From: Methanobacteriota archaeon
Lineage (GTDB): Archaea; Thermoplasmatota; Thermoplasmata; RBG-16-68-12
Assembly: GCA_005878515.1 (NCBI GenBank)
Contig: VBLZ01000009.1
Location: forward strand, 1 to 9,472
DNA length: 9,472 nucleotides
Direction: 5' to 3'
Position 1 is the stretch's first letter, and each line of letters opens with the position of its first letter. The notes under the pieces are model-generated. The model was not told where the DNA came from, ran no database searches, and worked only from the letters and a program-made list of their open reading frames with translations. The position numbers were made by a program, and so were the translations under genes. Of this stretch, positions 1 through 6,522 are shown one piece after another.

Positions 1-1260
1 GACGTTACGCGCGCCAGTCTTCGCGATGTTCGTCCGCGCCTTCGCGATCATCGCGGGCGTAATATCCAGGCCGTACACCGTCCCCTTGGGGCCGACCTTC
101 AGCGCAGCGTACAAAACATCCGTCCCGGAGCCTGAGCCGATGTCGAGCACCGTGTCGCCGGTCTGCATCACGTTCGCAGCGTGCGGGTACCCGACGCCGG
201 CGAATGACTCCGTCGCGGTCGGCGGCAGCTTCCGGAGATCCTCCTCCGGATAGCCGAGATACCGGAGCGCCTCAAGGCCCAGCGGAAAGTGGTACGCCTT
301 ATCCGGCCGCGTGGCGACCTCCGTATAGAGGGACTGTACGGCCTTCGTGACGATCGGTTTGAGGTCTGATACTGCTTCGACCTGGACTTCGGGCGGCACG
401 TGGGAGACCTTCACGAGTTCCATCGGGAGCTTCTCCATCTTTTTGTCGGCCCAGCGCCAAGCCGTAATCCCGTCGAACGTACGTGCGGTCAACAGGCCCG
501 CCGCCGCAAGCCTCTCGAGCCGGTGACGCGCGTCCTCGTCGGGAATCCGGAACACCTCCGCGATCTCGTGAGCAGGCATCAGGGCCCGGTGATGTTCCAC
601 ATACTCCAGAATGTCCGCCGGGCTTCGCTTTGGGAGACCCGGCGCGAGGTCGTCGACGATCGCCTCGAACGGCTTCGCGGTGAAGATCTCACCTTTGACG
701 ACCTGGCGTCCATCGCGGTTCCGGATGAGGAGGGAGAGGAAGTTCACCCCGCTATGGTGCATCTCGTGGATGTCCGCGTCAAGAGCCTTCGCGACCTCGT
801 CCGTGTGGAAATCTTTCCTCAGACGGTTCCCGTCCAACCCGACCTCCTCCGCGAGCCGGATGAGTTCGTCGTCCGTGGCCGGCCGACATTCGAGGCCGAA
901 CGCCTCCATCATGCGACGCAGATATCGAGCCGCGAGCTCCTCGGACTGAAACTGGGCGGCCTTGAACGAACGGCAAGCGGGATACGAACTCGTCACGCCC
1001 GTCCGCAGATAGTAGTCCGGCCGGATGGGCATCTTTGTCAACTCGATTGACTCGCGGATCCAGTCCAATGCGCTGCGTTCGTCCACGTCGTACTCCTTCA
1101 TCCATTCCCGGAGGCTCTCGAACTGCCCGCCCATCTTGTACGTCACCTTGAGGTTCTCCCCGTAGACCTCCTTCAGTCGTTGGAGGACCGGCTCGAGGCC
1201 CCATGACCACCAGCACCAAGGATCCGCGAAATGAACGATCTCAACCGAAGCTTGAAACGA
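1..1260 (-). CDS. DsbA-like / winged-helix / ArsM-like methyltransferase fusion (partial, C-terminus outside window)
   Basis: One uninterrupted minus-strand frame of 420 codons leaves the window at base 1; residues are counted from the codon at 1260. Residues 6-200 look like a DsbA/FrnE-type thioredoxin-fold oxidoreductase: a beta strand, then DPWCWWSWG (Cys16), where relatives carry a CxxC such as DPMCSWCWG, then a helical insertion and GEIFTAKPF near the end of the domain. Residues 213-270 look like a winged helix (ADILEYVEHHRALMPAHEIA, then a helix and LLTAR..GITAWRW). Residues 340-420 hold a class I SAM site of the arsenite-methyltransferase type: SFAGVGYPH, then motif I VLDIGSGSGTD (371-381), KVGPKGTVYGLDIT and AMIAKAR. 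The Cys that usually precedes motif I in ArsM (CGNP) is absent, so arsenite is not an assured substrate. Start is unclear: after the in-frame stop at 1300-1302 there is no ATG, GTG or TTG until GTG 1144-1146 and ATG 1132-1134, both downstream of the CWWS motif. An upstream frameshift or a non-standard start is therefore likely; 1260 is a nominal boundary. Confidence 0.8.
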
Positions 1261-1263
1261 CGT

Positions 1264-1484
1264 AGGTTTCCACCGAGGCTCGCATCGACGGTAGGAACCT
1301 TAAGTCTATTCGGGCGGGAGGAACGTTGAGGCGAATGCCCGTACGAACAGGCCATCGGCGACTACCGCATGACGGAGGGACCATCACACCTGCGGGCGTG
1401 GCGAGGTACCCCCTCGGCTGCCCGAACGAGAACCCCAGGCGCCCCCGGAGTATTCCCATCCGACTGCGATCCCGCAAGAATGGA
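1264..1484. other. Intergenic region between divergent genes, no gene seen
   Basis: This stretch separates the minus-strand fusion gene from the plus-strand gene at 1513. Open frames across it have no recognisable domain and look like GC-rich chance frames. An ATG at 1283-1285 on the minus strand lies in a different frame from the DsbA-like domain and hits a stop at 1241-1243. It would join the domain only through a one-base shift, so it is a candidate true start if the assembly carries an indel here. A weak A/T-rich CTTAAG sits at about 1299-1304. Confidence 0.5.
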
Positions 1485-1490
1485 TTAATA
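1485..1490 (+). promoter_or_regulatory. TATA box for the 1513 gene (leaderless)
   Basis: TTAATA is centred about 26 nt before the ATG at 1513. That is the archaeal TATA-to-start-site distance, so transcription should begin at or within a base or two of the start codon. No Shine-Dalgarno sequence is visible between box and ATG, which fits a leaderless mRNA. Confidence 0.6.
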
Positions 1491-1512
1491 GCGAACACCC
1501 GATTCCGTCTCC

Positions 1513-1833
1513 ATGGCAACTTACTTCGGGTTGTGGAAGGCCAACACGAGCCTTCCGCCTCCGCCAACCCCGGCGGAGCAGATTAAGCAGCAAGAAGGAT
1601 TTGACGCATTGCTTCGTGGCCAGCTGAAGTCGGGACGGCTCCGCGAGGTACACGCCTTCCTCGAAGGCGGCGCAGGGTACTTCATCACGGGCGATGTCAC
1701 CGAAGAACAGGCCTTTGAGGAATTGGCGCTTTGGTCTCCCTTCGTCAATTTCGAACTTCATCGCACCATTCCATTCCCGAAGGCGAGCGAAATCGTCCTA
1801 AGAGCTCTCAGCAAGCGCGCTGGAAAAGCATAG
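1513..1833 (+). CDS. Conserved hypothetical protein, 106 aa
   Basis: A short soluble protein beginning MATYFGLWKANTSLPPPPTP with no signal peptide or membrane segment. The pattern is beta strand (ATYFGLWKA), proline-rich loop, helix (EQIKQQEGFDALLRGQLKSG), strand (REVHAFLEGG), strand (GAGYFITGDV), helix (TEEQAFEELALWSPF), strand (VNFELHRTIPF) and a C-terminal helix. This alternation resembles a ferredoxin-like dimeric alpha/beta barrel, but the fold is an inference and I know no function. I recall similar small proteins in archaeal genomes but cannot name a family with certainty. The ATG is supported by the TATA box about 26 nt upstream. The gene faces a minus-strand gene ending at 1916. Confidence 0.8.
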   Translation: MATYFGLWKANTSLPPPPTPAEQIKQQEGFDALLRGQLKSGRLREVHAFLEGGAGYFITGDVTEEQAFEELALWSPFVNFELHRTIPFPKASEIVLRALSKRAGKA

Positions 1834-1860
1834 CCCTCGTCCGAGAAGGTTTCTTATTCG

Positions 1861-1888
1861 AGGCCTGCGGAGCTGCCGCGAAAGGCCT
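1861..1888. terminator. Hairpin between convergent genes, possible bidirectional terminator
   Basis: AGGCCT-GCGG, loop AGCTG, CCGC, a three-base bulge (GAA) and AGGCCT form a stem of about 10 bp between the two convergent stops at 1833 and 1918. A T-rich stretch (TTTCTTATT, 1849-1857) just before it may serve the plus-strand gene. There is no classical U-tract right after the stem on either strand, so a terminator role is only plausible. Confidence 0.35.
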
Positions 1889-1915
1889 CCCACCCCACTT
1901 CCTGATTAGCCCGGT

Positions 1916-2512
1916 CTAGCGGTTCTCCGAAACCGCCACCCACGCCGCGAGAGCTGCCAGCTTTTCCTCCGCTCGCCACAGACCGTCAACGTCGCGTCCG
2001 AGACTGACCAACGTCCGTTTCAGGGTTCGCTCGTCGGGATTGATCTGTCGAGCCGCCGACTCGAAAGCAGTCTTCTCGCCGAGCACGATGGAGGACAAAC
2101 CGTGGGCCTGCACCGCATCATCCACGACCGTTCGAAATAGCCGTCCTTCCATCGCGTGGGCACGAATGTGAGGGCTGTGGATCGTGGACGGGTCAACCAA
2201 GCTGCCCGCGACGATTCCCGCGCGTTGAGGATTCCAGCCGTTCGCGCGGCAGTCCGTCAAGAGTCGTCCGATCGACTGCTCCGCGACGTGACGGACCACC
2301 TGCACGCGCTTCTTGATTTGGGCCTCATTCGGTTCCAGATCCCCTTGGGCGTCATCAACGGCGTGGAAGGGTTGCCGAGACTCGGGGACCGCAGGATCAC
2401 TCAGCTCGATCCGGCGAGCGTGAAGGACGCTCGGGGAAGACGAAGGCCCAGAGAGCACGATGGCGGCGGCCCACCCTGACTTGACGCGGAATCCCACCGC
2501 GATCTTTGCCAT
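1916..2512 (-). CDS. Hypothetical protein, 198 aa
   Basis: I do not recognise a named family. The protein begins MAKIAVGFRVKSGWAAAIVL, a hydrophobic strand with a small-residue turn that recalls the first strands of RNase H-like/ASKHA folds, which is a weak inference. Next come RRIELSDPAVPESRQPFHA, a long charged helix (about residues 65-90, EAQIKKRVQVVRHVAEQSIG), an alternating strand/helix middle with AGIVAGSLVDPSTIHSPHIRAHAMEGRLFR, and a C-terminal segment ending AALAAWVAVSENR. There is no signal peptide, Cys cluster or transmembrane helix. The ATG at 2510-2512 is preferred because VGFRVKSGWAA follows it directly. An in-frame TTG at 2572 would add 20 residues of unlike composition. No good TATA box is visible; a CTTTTTCC tract lies about 24-31 nt upstream. 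Confidence 0.75.
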   Translation of the reverse strand: MAKIAVGFRVKSGWAAAIVLSGPSSSPSVLHARRIELSDPAVPESRQPFHAVDDAQGDLEPNEAQIKKRVQVVRHVAEQSIGRLLTDCRANGWNPQRAGIVAGSLVDPSTIHSPHIRAHAMEGRLFRTVVDDAVQAHGLSSIVLGEKTAFESAARQINPDERTLKRTLVSLGRDVDGLWRAEEKLAALAAWVAVSENR

Positions 2513-2682
2513 CCCGAATGAATCGACGAACGTCGGAAAAAGCTGCGCGACAAGCAAGCGTCCGCGCTTCAAGTGAATCGCCTGAGCGGTGACGGCGGAG
2601 GTGCTTCATGTCCCACGGGCGTCAGGGAGGATGCGAGGATAGAGTTAAGCGTCTCCCTCGACTTCCGCTGGCGGCGATTCGA
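2513..2682. other. Divergent intergenic region with possible promoter for the OsmC gene
   Basis: This stretch separates two divergent genes. On the plus strand an A/T-containing box (GAGTTAAG, about 2642-2649) lies roughly 38 nt before the OsmC ATG, which would give a leader of about 10 nt. No RNA gene or repeat is seen. Confidence 0.35.
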
Positions 2683-3105
2683 ATGGAACGGAAGGCGAGC
2701 GCTCAGTGGAACGGCGGCCTGAAAGATGGGAAGGGCACGGTGTCGACCGCGAGCGGCGCGGTGAAAGGCGTTCCGTACACCTTCGCGATGCGATTCGGCG
2801 ACACCCCGGGGACGAACCCGGAGGAGCTCATCGCGGCGGCGCATGCGGGGTGCTTCTCGATGGCCCTTTCGGGCGAACTCGAGAGGGCCGGGTATCGGCC
2901 GGAGCGCATTGAGACGAAGGCGACAGTGAACTTCGACAAGACGGACGCCGGCTGGACGGTCAAGTCCATCCACCTCGACGTGGCCGCGAAGGTGCCCGGC
3001 GCCGATCCGACAAAGTTCCAGACGGCCGCGAAGGCCGCCGAGAAAGGTTGCCCGATCTCCCGGCTCCTCAAGGCCGACATCACGATGACCGCGAAACTCG
3101 TCTAG
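2683..3105 (+). CDS. osmC: OsmC-type peroxiredoxin (organic hydroperoxide reductase), 140 aa
   Basis: A cytosolic thiol peroxidase of the OsmC/Ohr superfamily that reduces organic hydroperoxides, acting as a domain-swapped dimer with active sites at the interface. The sequence shows the full OsmC signature: N-terminal ERKASAQWNGGLKDGKGTVS, then NPEELIAAAHAGCFSMAL with peroxidatic Cys57, and AAEKGCPISRLL with resolving Cys123. Both positions and the 140-residue length match E. coli OsmC (143 aa, Cys59/Cys125). The catalytic Arg is probably Arg37 in AMRFG. The ATG at 2683 is chosen over an in-frame ATG at 2608 because family members begin right at this strand and the extra 25 residues have no family character. 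A methyltransferase gene follows after 53 bases on the same strand and may be co-transcribed. Confidence 0.95.
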   Translation: MERKASAQWNGGLKDGKGTVSTASGAVKGVPYTFAMRFGDTPGTNPEELIAAAHAGCFSMALSGELERAGYRPERIETKATVNFDKTDAGWTVKSIHLDVAAKVPGADPTKFQTAAKAAEKGCPISRLLKADITMTAKLV

Positions 3106-3158
3106 GGCTCCGCGGCAGTCGCTGAAACACGAATGATCATCCGTTCTCTGGTGGCCCC

Positions 3159-3950
3159 GTGGTCGACGACTCTGCCTTCACGAAAGCGAACCGCGACAAC
3201 TGGAACGCGTCGAGCAAGGAGTACCAGGCGAGCCACCACGCGGAGCTCGAGGAAGACGTCCTCTGGGGGCCGTCGATGCCGCCGGAGCGGGAACTGAGAA
3301 TCCTTGGAGAGTCCGTCCTCGGAAAGCATGTCCTCGAAATCGCGTGGGGGGGCGGTCAGTCCGCGGTCCATCTCGCGATGATGGGCGCCCGCGTCACGGC
3401 GATCGACTTCTCGAAGGCACAACTCGAACATGCCCGCGCCTTCGCACGCTCCAAGAAAACGAGCGTCCGCTTCCTCGACGCCGACGCCCAAGACCTCTCC
3501 ATGCTGGACGATGGGAACTTTGACATCGCCTTCTCGGCCTACGCGCTCGGCTTCGTCGAGGACATCGGAAGGACGTTTCGGGAAGTCGCTCGGGTCCTGC
3601 GTCCGGGCGGCCTGTTCGCGTTCTCTTGGACGTCACCGCTCTTTGCCATCACGGAGGACCGCGGGCTCTTGGTCAAGCGGAGTTACTTTGATCGCAGCCC
3701 CATCGTGTTCGAGGAGAAAGACGGTACCGAGATCGATTTCCATCGGACCTACGGGGACTGGCACCGGGCCCTCACCGATGCCGGGTTCGTCGTGACGGAC
3801 ATCCTCGAGCCCGAGCCGTTGCCCCGGGAGAACACGTACGCCGACGTGTTCCCCCTGTCGAAGATCCGGATGATCCCGGGGACGACGATTTGGCGGGCGC
3901 GTAAGCCGGCGCCTCAGGACGCGTCACCCGGTGGTCATGGCTCGCGCTGA
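3159..3950 (+). CDS. Class I SAM-dependent methyltransferase, 263 aa
   Basis: Rossmann-fold methyltransferase of the Methyltransf_11/UbiE-like type; the substrate cannot be told from sequence. N-terminal NRDNWNASSKEYQ is the usual helix before the SAM domain. Motif I is HVLEIAWGGGQSAVHLA (58-74), the acidic end of strand 2 is VTAIDFS (79-85, Asp83 for the ribose hydroxyls), the adenine-site acid is in FLDADAQDL (Asp108), motif post-I is FDIAFSAYALGFVED, and motif III is VLRPGGLFAFSW. The C-terminal part has HRALTDAGFVVTDILEPEPL, the typical last helix and strand. Motif I is odd: the first Gly of the usual ExGxGxG is Ala and the usual Cys/Ser is Trp. The start is GTG; there is no clear Shine-Dalgarno sequence. 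The gene lies 53 bases after the OsmC gene and ends 29 bases before the convergent propeller gene. Confidence 0.9.
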   Translation: MVDDSAFTKANRDNWNASSKEYQASHHAELEEDVLWGPSMPPERELRILGESVLGKHVLEIAWGGGQSAVHLAMMGARVTAIDFSKAQLEHARAFARSKKTSVRFLDADAQDLSMLDDGNFDIAFSAYALGFVEDIGRTFREVARVLRPGGLFAFSWTSPLFAITEDRGLLVKRSYFDRSPIVFEEKDGTEIDFHRTYGDWHRALTDAGFVVTDILEPEPLPRENTYADVFPLSKIRMIPGTTIWRARKPAPQDASPGGHGSR

Positions 3951-3979
3951 CGTTACGATACCTTCTCGGCGACACGCCC

Positions 3980-5866
3980 CTACAGGGTCCCTGCGGCGGT
4001 CACGATGTCCTGTTGGTTGACTGTCGTGGGAACGAACTCGAAGCCGAACCACCACGTGACCGACTGCTGCTGGTTCGTGTCCGTCCACACCGCGTGGAAC
4101 ACATCGTCGGAACCGACCGCGAGGTCCGTGTAGTCGCCGATGAACCCGCCGCCGAAGTGATACCGCGTGTTGACGGGGTTCGGCGTCACGGTCTTCGTGG
4201 TCCCCGTGATCGCGTTCGTCACGACGTAGTCCAGGCGCGTGTTGTTGATGTAGGGGCCGAGCGCCAGGCAGTTGATCCGTCCCACCGCGACCGGGGTTGC
4301 CGGCGCCGCGCAGGTCCGCCACGGTGAGACGACATCTCCCGCGTACGCGGACAGGTACACCTTCCCCGACGGCGAGGCTGCGACCGCGGGCCAGAAGCTG
4401 TCGACGCGCCGCGCTGCGGGTGCGTTCAGTATGTTCCCGTTCGGCTGCGTGACCGGATACCCGTCTGCCATGCGGTTCGAGGCATCCAAGACGGTGAGGA
4501 TTGGGACCGGCGTGCTCCAGGTGCCCCCTCCGTCCGCGGACGAGCTCCACACGGCCGACGAATGACAGTTCGCGTAGACCGAAGCCACGCCGGAATAGAA
4601 GTACGCGCACGTGGGATCCGCGCCGTAGGTCGTCGCCGAGTTCAGGACCTCGGAAGACCAGGCCACGTATAGGGTCCCGTCCGGAGCGATGTCCGCCGCC
4701 GGGAAGCTGTTGACCCGGAAGACCGTGTTGAACGGCGAGATGATGTCGACCGCCGGGGCGACCGCGACCGGCGCGCTGAACGTCACGCCGCCATCCGTGG
4801 AGGAGACCATGTAGATGCTGTTGAACGCCGCGTGCCGGGTGGACCCTTCCCAGAAGACGTAGACCGTTCCGTCCGCGCCTACGATGACCCGAGAGCCCTG
4901 GTCGTACAGCACGTTGCTGACGATCAGCTGGGGATCGCTGAACGTGGCGCCGCCATCCTTCGAGTAGACAAACGCGATCGGCGATTGCACGTACCGTCCG
5001 CTGATCGGGTTGAAGAGGAACCGTGTCCAGCTCACGTACACACGGTCCTGGAACGGACTCCCGACATGCGAGTCCACGCCGATCCATTCCTTGTCGTTCA
5101 AGGTGGACGGCGCGGTGGTCGGGTTGATGAACGTGGGCGCGCTCCATGAGAGGGTTCCTTCGGAGTCGAAGGTGCCTGTGTTCACCGTGACCGTGTTCGG
5201 AGGTGCGGTCCGATCGAAGCCGAGTCCCGCGTAGAAGACGTGGCCGGCGCTGTCGAACGCGACGCTCGGGTCGCCGCCCGCGTCGTAGATTCCGCCGTTT
5301 AACCGTTGCACACCAGGAATCATGGTCCCCAGGTGCGCGGGGTCTGTCGGAGTGCAGCACCACGTGGCACCTCCGTCGTTGGAGAAGTAGGCGCCGGAGT
5401 AGGCGTCCCCAAGGGCGCTGCACGGCGTCCCATCAATCGTGCACGACCAGGTCCGGCTGACGTAATCGTTCATGCCGACGACGATTCGATTCGGGTTGCC
5501 GGGGTCGACCGCAATCGCCGGTTCATTCTGGGACGCGGCGTTCGGGTCCTGATTCACGACGACGGCCGGCGACGAGACCGACGTGCCGTCAAGCGGACTC
5601 GATAAGACGTACGTGGGTGTGATGGGATCCGGTGCGTAGGGAGGCGAAGCCCCCACATCCTGACTGTCGGCCTCCTGTTCGATGAGCGCCGACGCCCGCA
5701 AGTAGAATCCCTGCGTGCCCCGGATCGAGGCGACCTTGCCCGCCAACGTCGTAATGTCATACGTCGGCGACGAGGATGTGTTCGGCGATGCGGCAGACAC
5801 CTGGACTCCGGCGGCAATGACCGCAAATCCCAGCACGACGAGAACCAACGGAACAATCGACTTCAT
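3980..5866 (-). CDS. Secreted Asp-box (BNR/sialidase-like) beta-propeller protein, 628 aa
   Basis: An exported protein. Residues 1-26 form a signal peptide (Lys3, hydrophobic core VPLVLVVLGFAVIAAG, small residues VSAAS before the likely cleavage site). From about residue 110 the chain is all-beta and carries four Asp boxes (SxDxGxTW/F): SNDGGATW 162-169, SKDGGATF 302-309, STDGGVTF 356-363 and SADGGGTW 443-450. These sit in repeated strands such as EPAIAVDPGNPNRIVVGM, DPSVAFDSAGHVFYAG and PAADIAPDGTLYVAWSS, as in six-bladed sialidase/BNR propellers. GFIGDYTDLAVGSDDVFHAVW closes the fold. Several Cys (142, 149, 170, 171, 420, 434, 519, 533) could form disulfides outside the cell. I cannot confirm the sialidase Arg triad, so enzymatic activity is unproven; many such proteins are surface binding or peptidase-associated modules. 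No C-terminal membrane anchor or sorting motif is present. Confidence 0.85.
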   Translation of the reverse strand: MKSIVPLVLVVLGFAVIAAGVQVSAASPNTSSSPTYDITTLAGKVASIRGTQGFYLRASALIEQEADSQDVGASPPYAPDPITPTYVLSSPLDGTSVSSPAVVVNQDPNAASQNEPAIAVDPGNPNRIVVGMNDYVSRTWSCTIDGTPCSALGDAYSGAYFSNDGGATWCCTPTDPAHLGTMIPGVQRLNGGIYDAGGDPSVAFDSAGHVFYAGLGFDRTAPPNTVTVNTGTFDSEGTLSWSAPTFINPTTAPSTLNDKEWIGVDSHVGSPFQDRVYVSWTRFLFNPISGRYVQSPIAFVYSKDGGATFSDPQLIVSNVLYDQGSRVIVGADGTVYVFWEGSTRHAAFNSIYMVSSTDGGVTFSAPVAVAPAVDIISPFNTVFRVNSFPAADIAPDGTLYVAWSSEVLNSATTYGADPTCAYFYSGVASVYANCHSSAVWSSSADGGGTWSTPVPILTVLDASNRMADGYPVTQPNGNILNAPAARRVDSFWPAVAASPSGKVYLSAYAGDVVSPWRTCAAPATPVAVGRINCLALGPYINNTRLDYVVTNAITGTTKTVTPNPVNTRYHFGGGFIGDYTDLAVGSDDVFHAVWTDTNQQQSVTWWFGFEFVPTTVNQQDIVTAAGTL

Positions 5867-5876
5867 GGAAGTCCCC

Positions 5877-5882
5877 CACCTC
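5877..5882 (-). promoter_or_regulatory. Shine-Dalgarno for the propeller gene
   Basis: GAGGTG on the minus strand ends 10 nt before the ATG at 5866. It lies in a purine-rich run and supports that ATG as the start, just before the signal peptide. Confidence 0.55.
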
Positions 5883-5905
5883 TCCCGCCAGCAAACATGA
5901 TCGGC

Positions 5906-5913
5906 ATTTAACC
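5906..5913 (-). promoter_or_regulatory. TATA-like box for the propeller gene
   Basis: GGTTAAAT on the minus strand lies about 43 nt before the ATG at 5866. With archaeal spacing it would start transcription near 5883, giving a short leader that holds the GAGGTG ribosome-binding site. Confidence 0.45.
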
Positions 5914-6059
5914 CTGTTGCAAACCGAAAGCGTTAGGACCGAATCGTTTCGAAGAGGTGCATCCACGCTCTCAAATGCGATAACGAATTTGGTTGTTCGG
6001 CCGTTTTCGCGGACAAGGCGCTTGATTCGCTTCTCCGGGGAACGTGGTTCGGGGATGAG

Positions 6060-6074
6060 CGCGCGTCCCGCGCG
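6060..6074. repeat. GC inverted repeat next to the GYD-gene TATA box
   Basis: CGCGCG, spacer TCC, CGCGCG is a perfect 6-bp inverted repeat ending one base before the TTATATA box, where the BRE would lie. It could be an operator or just GC-rich sequence; nothing else supports binding. Confidence 0.3.
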
Positions 6075-6075
6075 A

Positions 6076-6082
6076 TTATATA
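6076..6082 (+). promoter_or_regulatory. TATA box for the GYD-domain gene
   Basis: TTATATA is the best archaeal TATA match in the window. Transcription should start about 26 nt downstream, near 6105. That leaves a leader of about 12 nt before ATG 6118 and places the in-frame ATGs at 6091 and 6094 outside the transcript. Confidence 0.7.
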
Positions 6083-6117
6083 CTCGCCGCATGATGCGAT
6101 TGGTGCGGGGATTGGAG

Positions 6118-6411
6118 ATGCCGAACTACATTACCCTAGGGAATTGGACAGAGCAAGGGATCAAGAACGTGAAGGAGTCGCCCAAGCGCGCGGACGCCGT
6201 GTCTGCCTTGGCCAACAAACTCGGTGCCAAGATGCAGATCTTCTACACGATGGGCCGGTACGACATCGTGGCCCTGACGGAAGCGCCGAACGACGATGTC
6301 GCGATGCAACTCCTTCTCGAAATCGGGAAGCTCGGGAACGTCAAGACGCAGACGCTGAAGGCGTGGACGACCTCGGAAGCGACGAAGGTCATCTCGAAGG
6401 TCTCGCCATAG
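6118..6411 (+). CDS. GYD-domain protein, 97 aa
   Basis: A small soluble protein of the GYD family (PF08734), which is named for a Gly-Tyr-Asp signature and has no established biochemical role. It starts MPNYITLGNWTEQGIKNVKE, has a helix SPKRADAVSALANKLGAKM, then QIFYTMGRYDIVALTEAPND, where GRYD is the signature, a helix DVAMQLLLEIGKLG and strands VKTQTLKAWTTSE. The pattern fits a ferredoxin-like alpha/beta fold, probably oligomeric. Length and both ends match the family. The start at 6118 rather than 6091 or 6094 follows from the position of the TATA box and from the family N-terminus MPNY. The gene is monocistronic: the propeller gene upstream is divergent and the cupredoxin gene downstream is convergent. 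Confidence 0.92.
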   Translation: MPNYITLGNWTEQGIKNVKESPKRADAVSALANKLGAKMQIFYTMGRYDIVALTEAPNDDVAMQLLLEIGKLGNVKTQTLKAWTTSEATKVISKVSP

Positions 6412-6430
6412 CGCGATAGGCGGCGAGGGC

Positions 6431-6439
6431 TTTTTCTCT
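6431..6439 (+). terminator. T-rich terminator after the GYD gene
   Basis: TTTTTCTCT begins 19 nt after the GYD stop codon, in otherwise GC-rich DNA. U-rich runs of this kind end transcription in archaea without needing a hairpin. Confidence 0.5.
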
Positions 6440-6445
6440 CGCTCC

Positions 6446-6490
6446 TCCTAGCGATTGCTGCGAAGTCCTAGATGGATTGCTGGACTAGGA
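6446..6490. repeat. Short imperfect direct and inverted repeats in a convergent intergenic gap
   Basis: TCCTAG followed by ATTGCTG occurs twice, at 6446-6460 and 6466-6482, spaced 20-22 bases. The second copy is followed by CTAGGA at 6485-6490, which is the inverse of TCCTAG at 6466-6471. The pattern may be part of a termination region for the two convergent genes. No coding signal is present. Confidence 0.3.
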
Positions 6491-6522
6491 CACCGTGAGG
6501 TCGCGGCCCCGAGGAGAAGGGC

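Larger units (their letters stand above)
5914..6117. other. Divergent regulatory region between the propeller and GYD genes
   Basis: About 200 bases without a gene. It holds the plus-strand TATA box at 6076 with an adjoining GC palindrome. ATG codons at 6091 and 6094 lie only 9-12 nt after the TATA box, upstream of the expected transcription start. No RNA gene was recognised. Confidence 0.5.

Noticed and set aside
400..1050. A 216-codon plus-strand open frame opposite the fusion gene
   Set aside because: Its Arg/Glu-rich translation has no domain and mirrors the codon pattern of the real minus-strand gene.
1241..1567. A minus-strand frame of 108 codons upstream of the DsbA-like domain
   Set aside because: It overlaps the leaderless promoter and start of the 1513 gene and shows no domain. 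Only its last Met (1285) is worth keeping as a possible start after a frameshift.
3924..5423. A 499-codon open frame on the minus strand in another register inside the propeller gene
   Set aside because: It is Arg/Gly/His-rich with no domain and lies within the clearly real propeller gene, as expected from high-GC third positions.
6091..6117. In-frame ATGs at 6091 and 6094 as starts of the GYD gene
   Set aside because: They lie only 9-12 nt after the TATA box, before the expected transcription start, and the family begins at MPNY.
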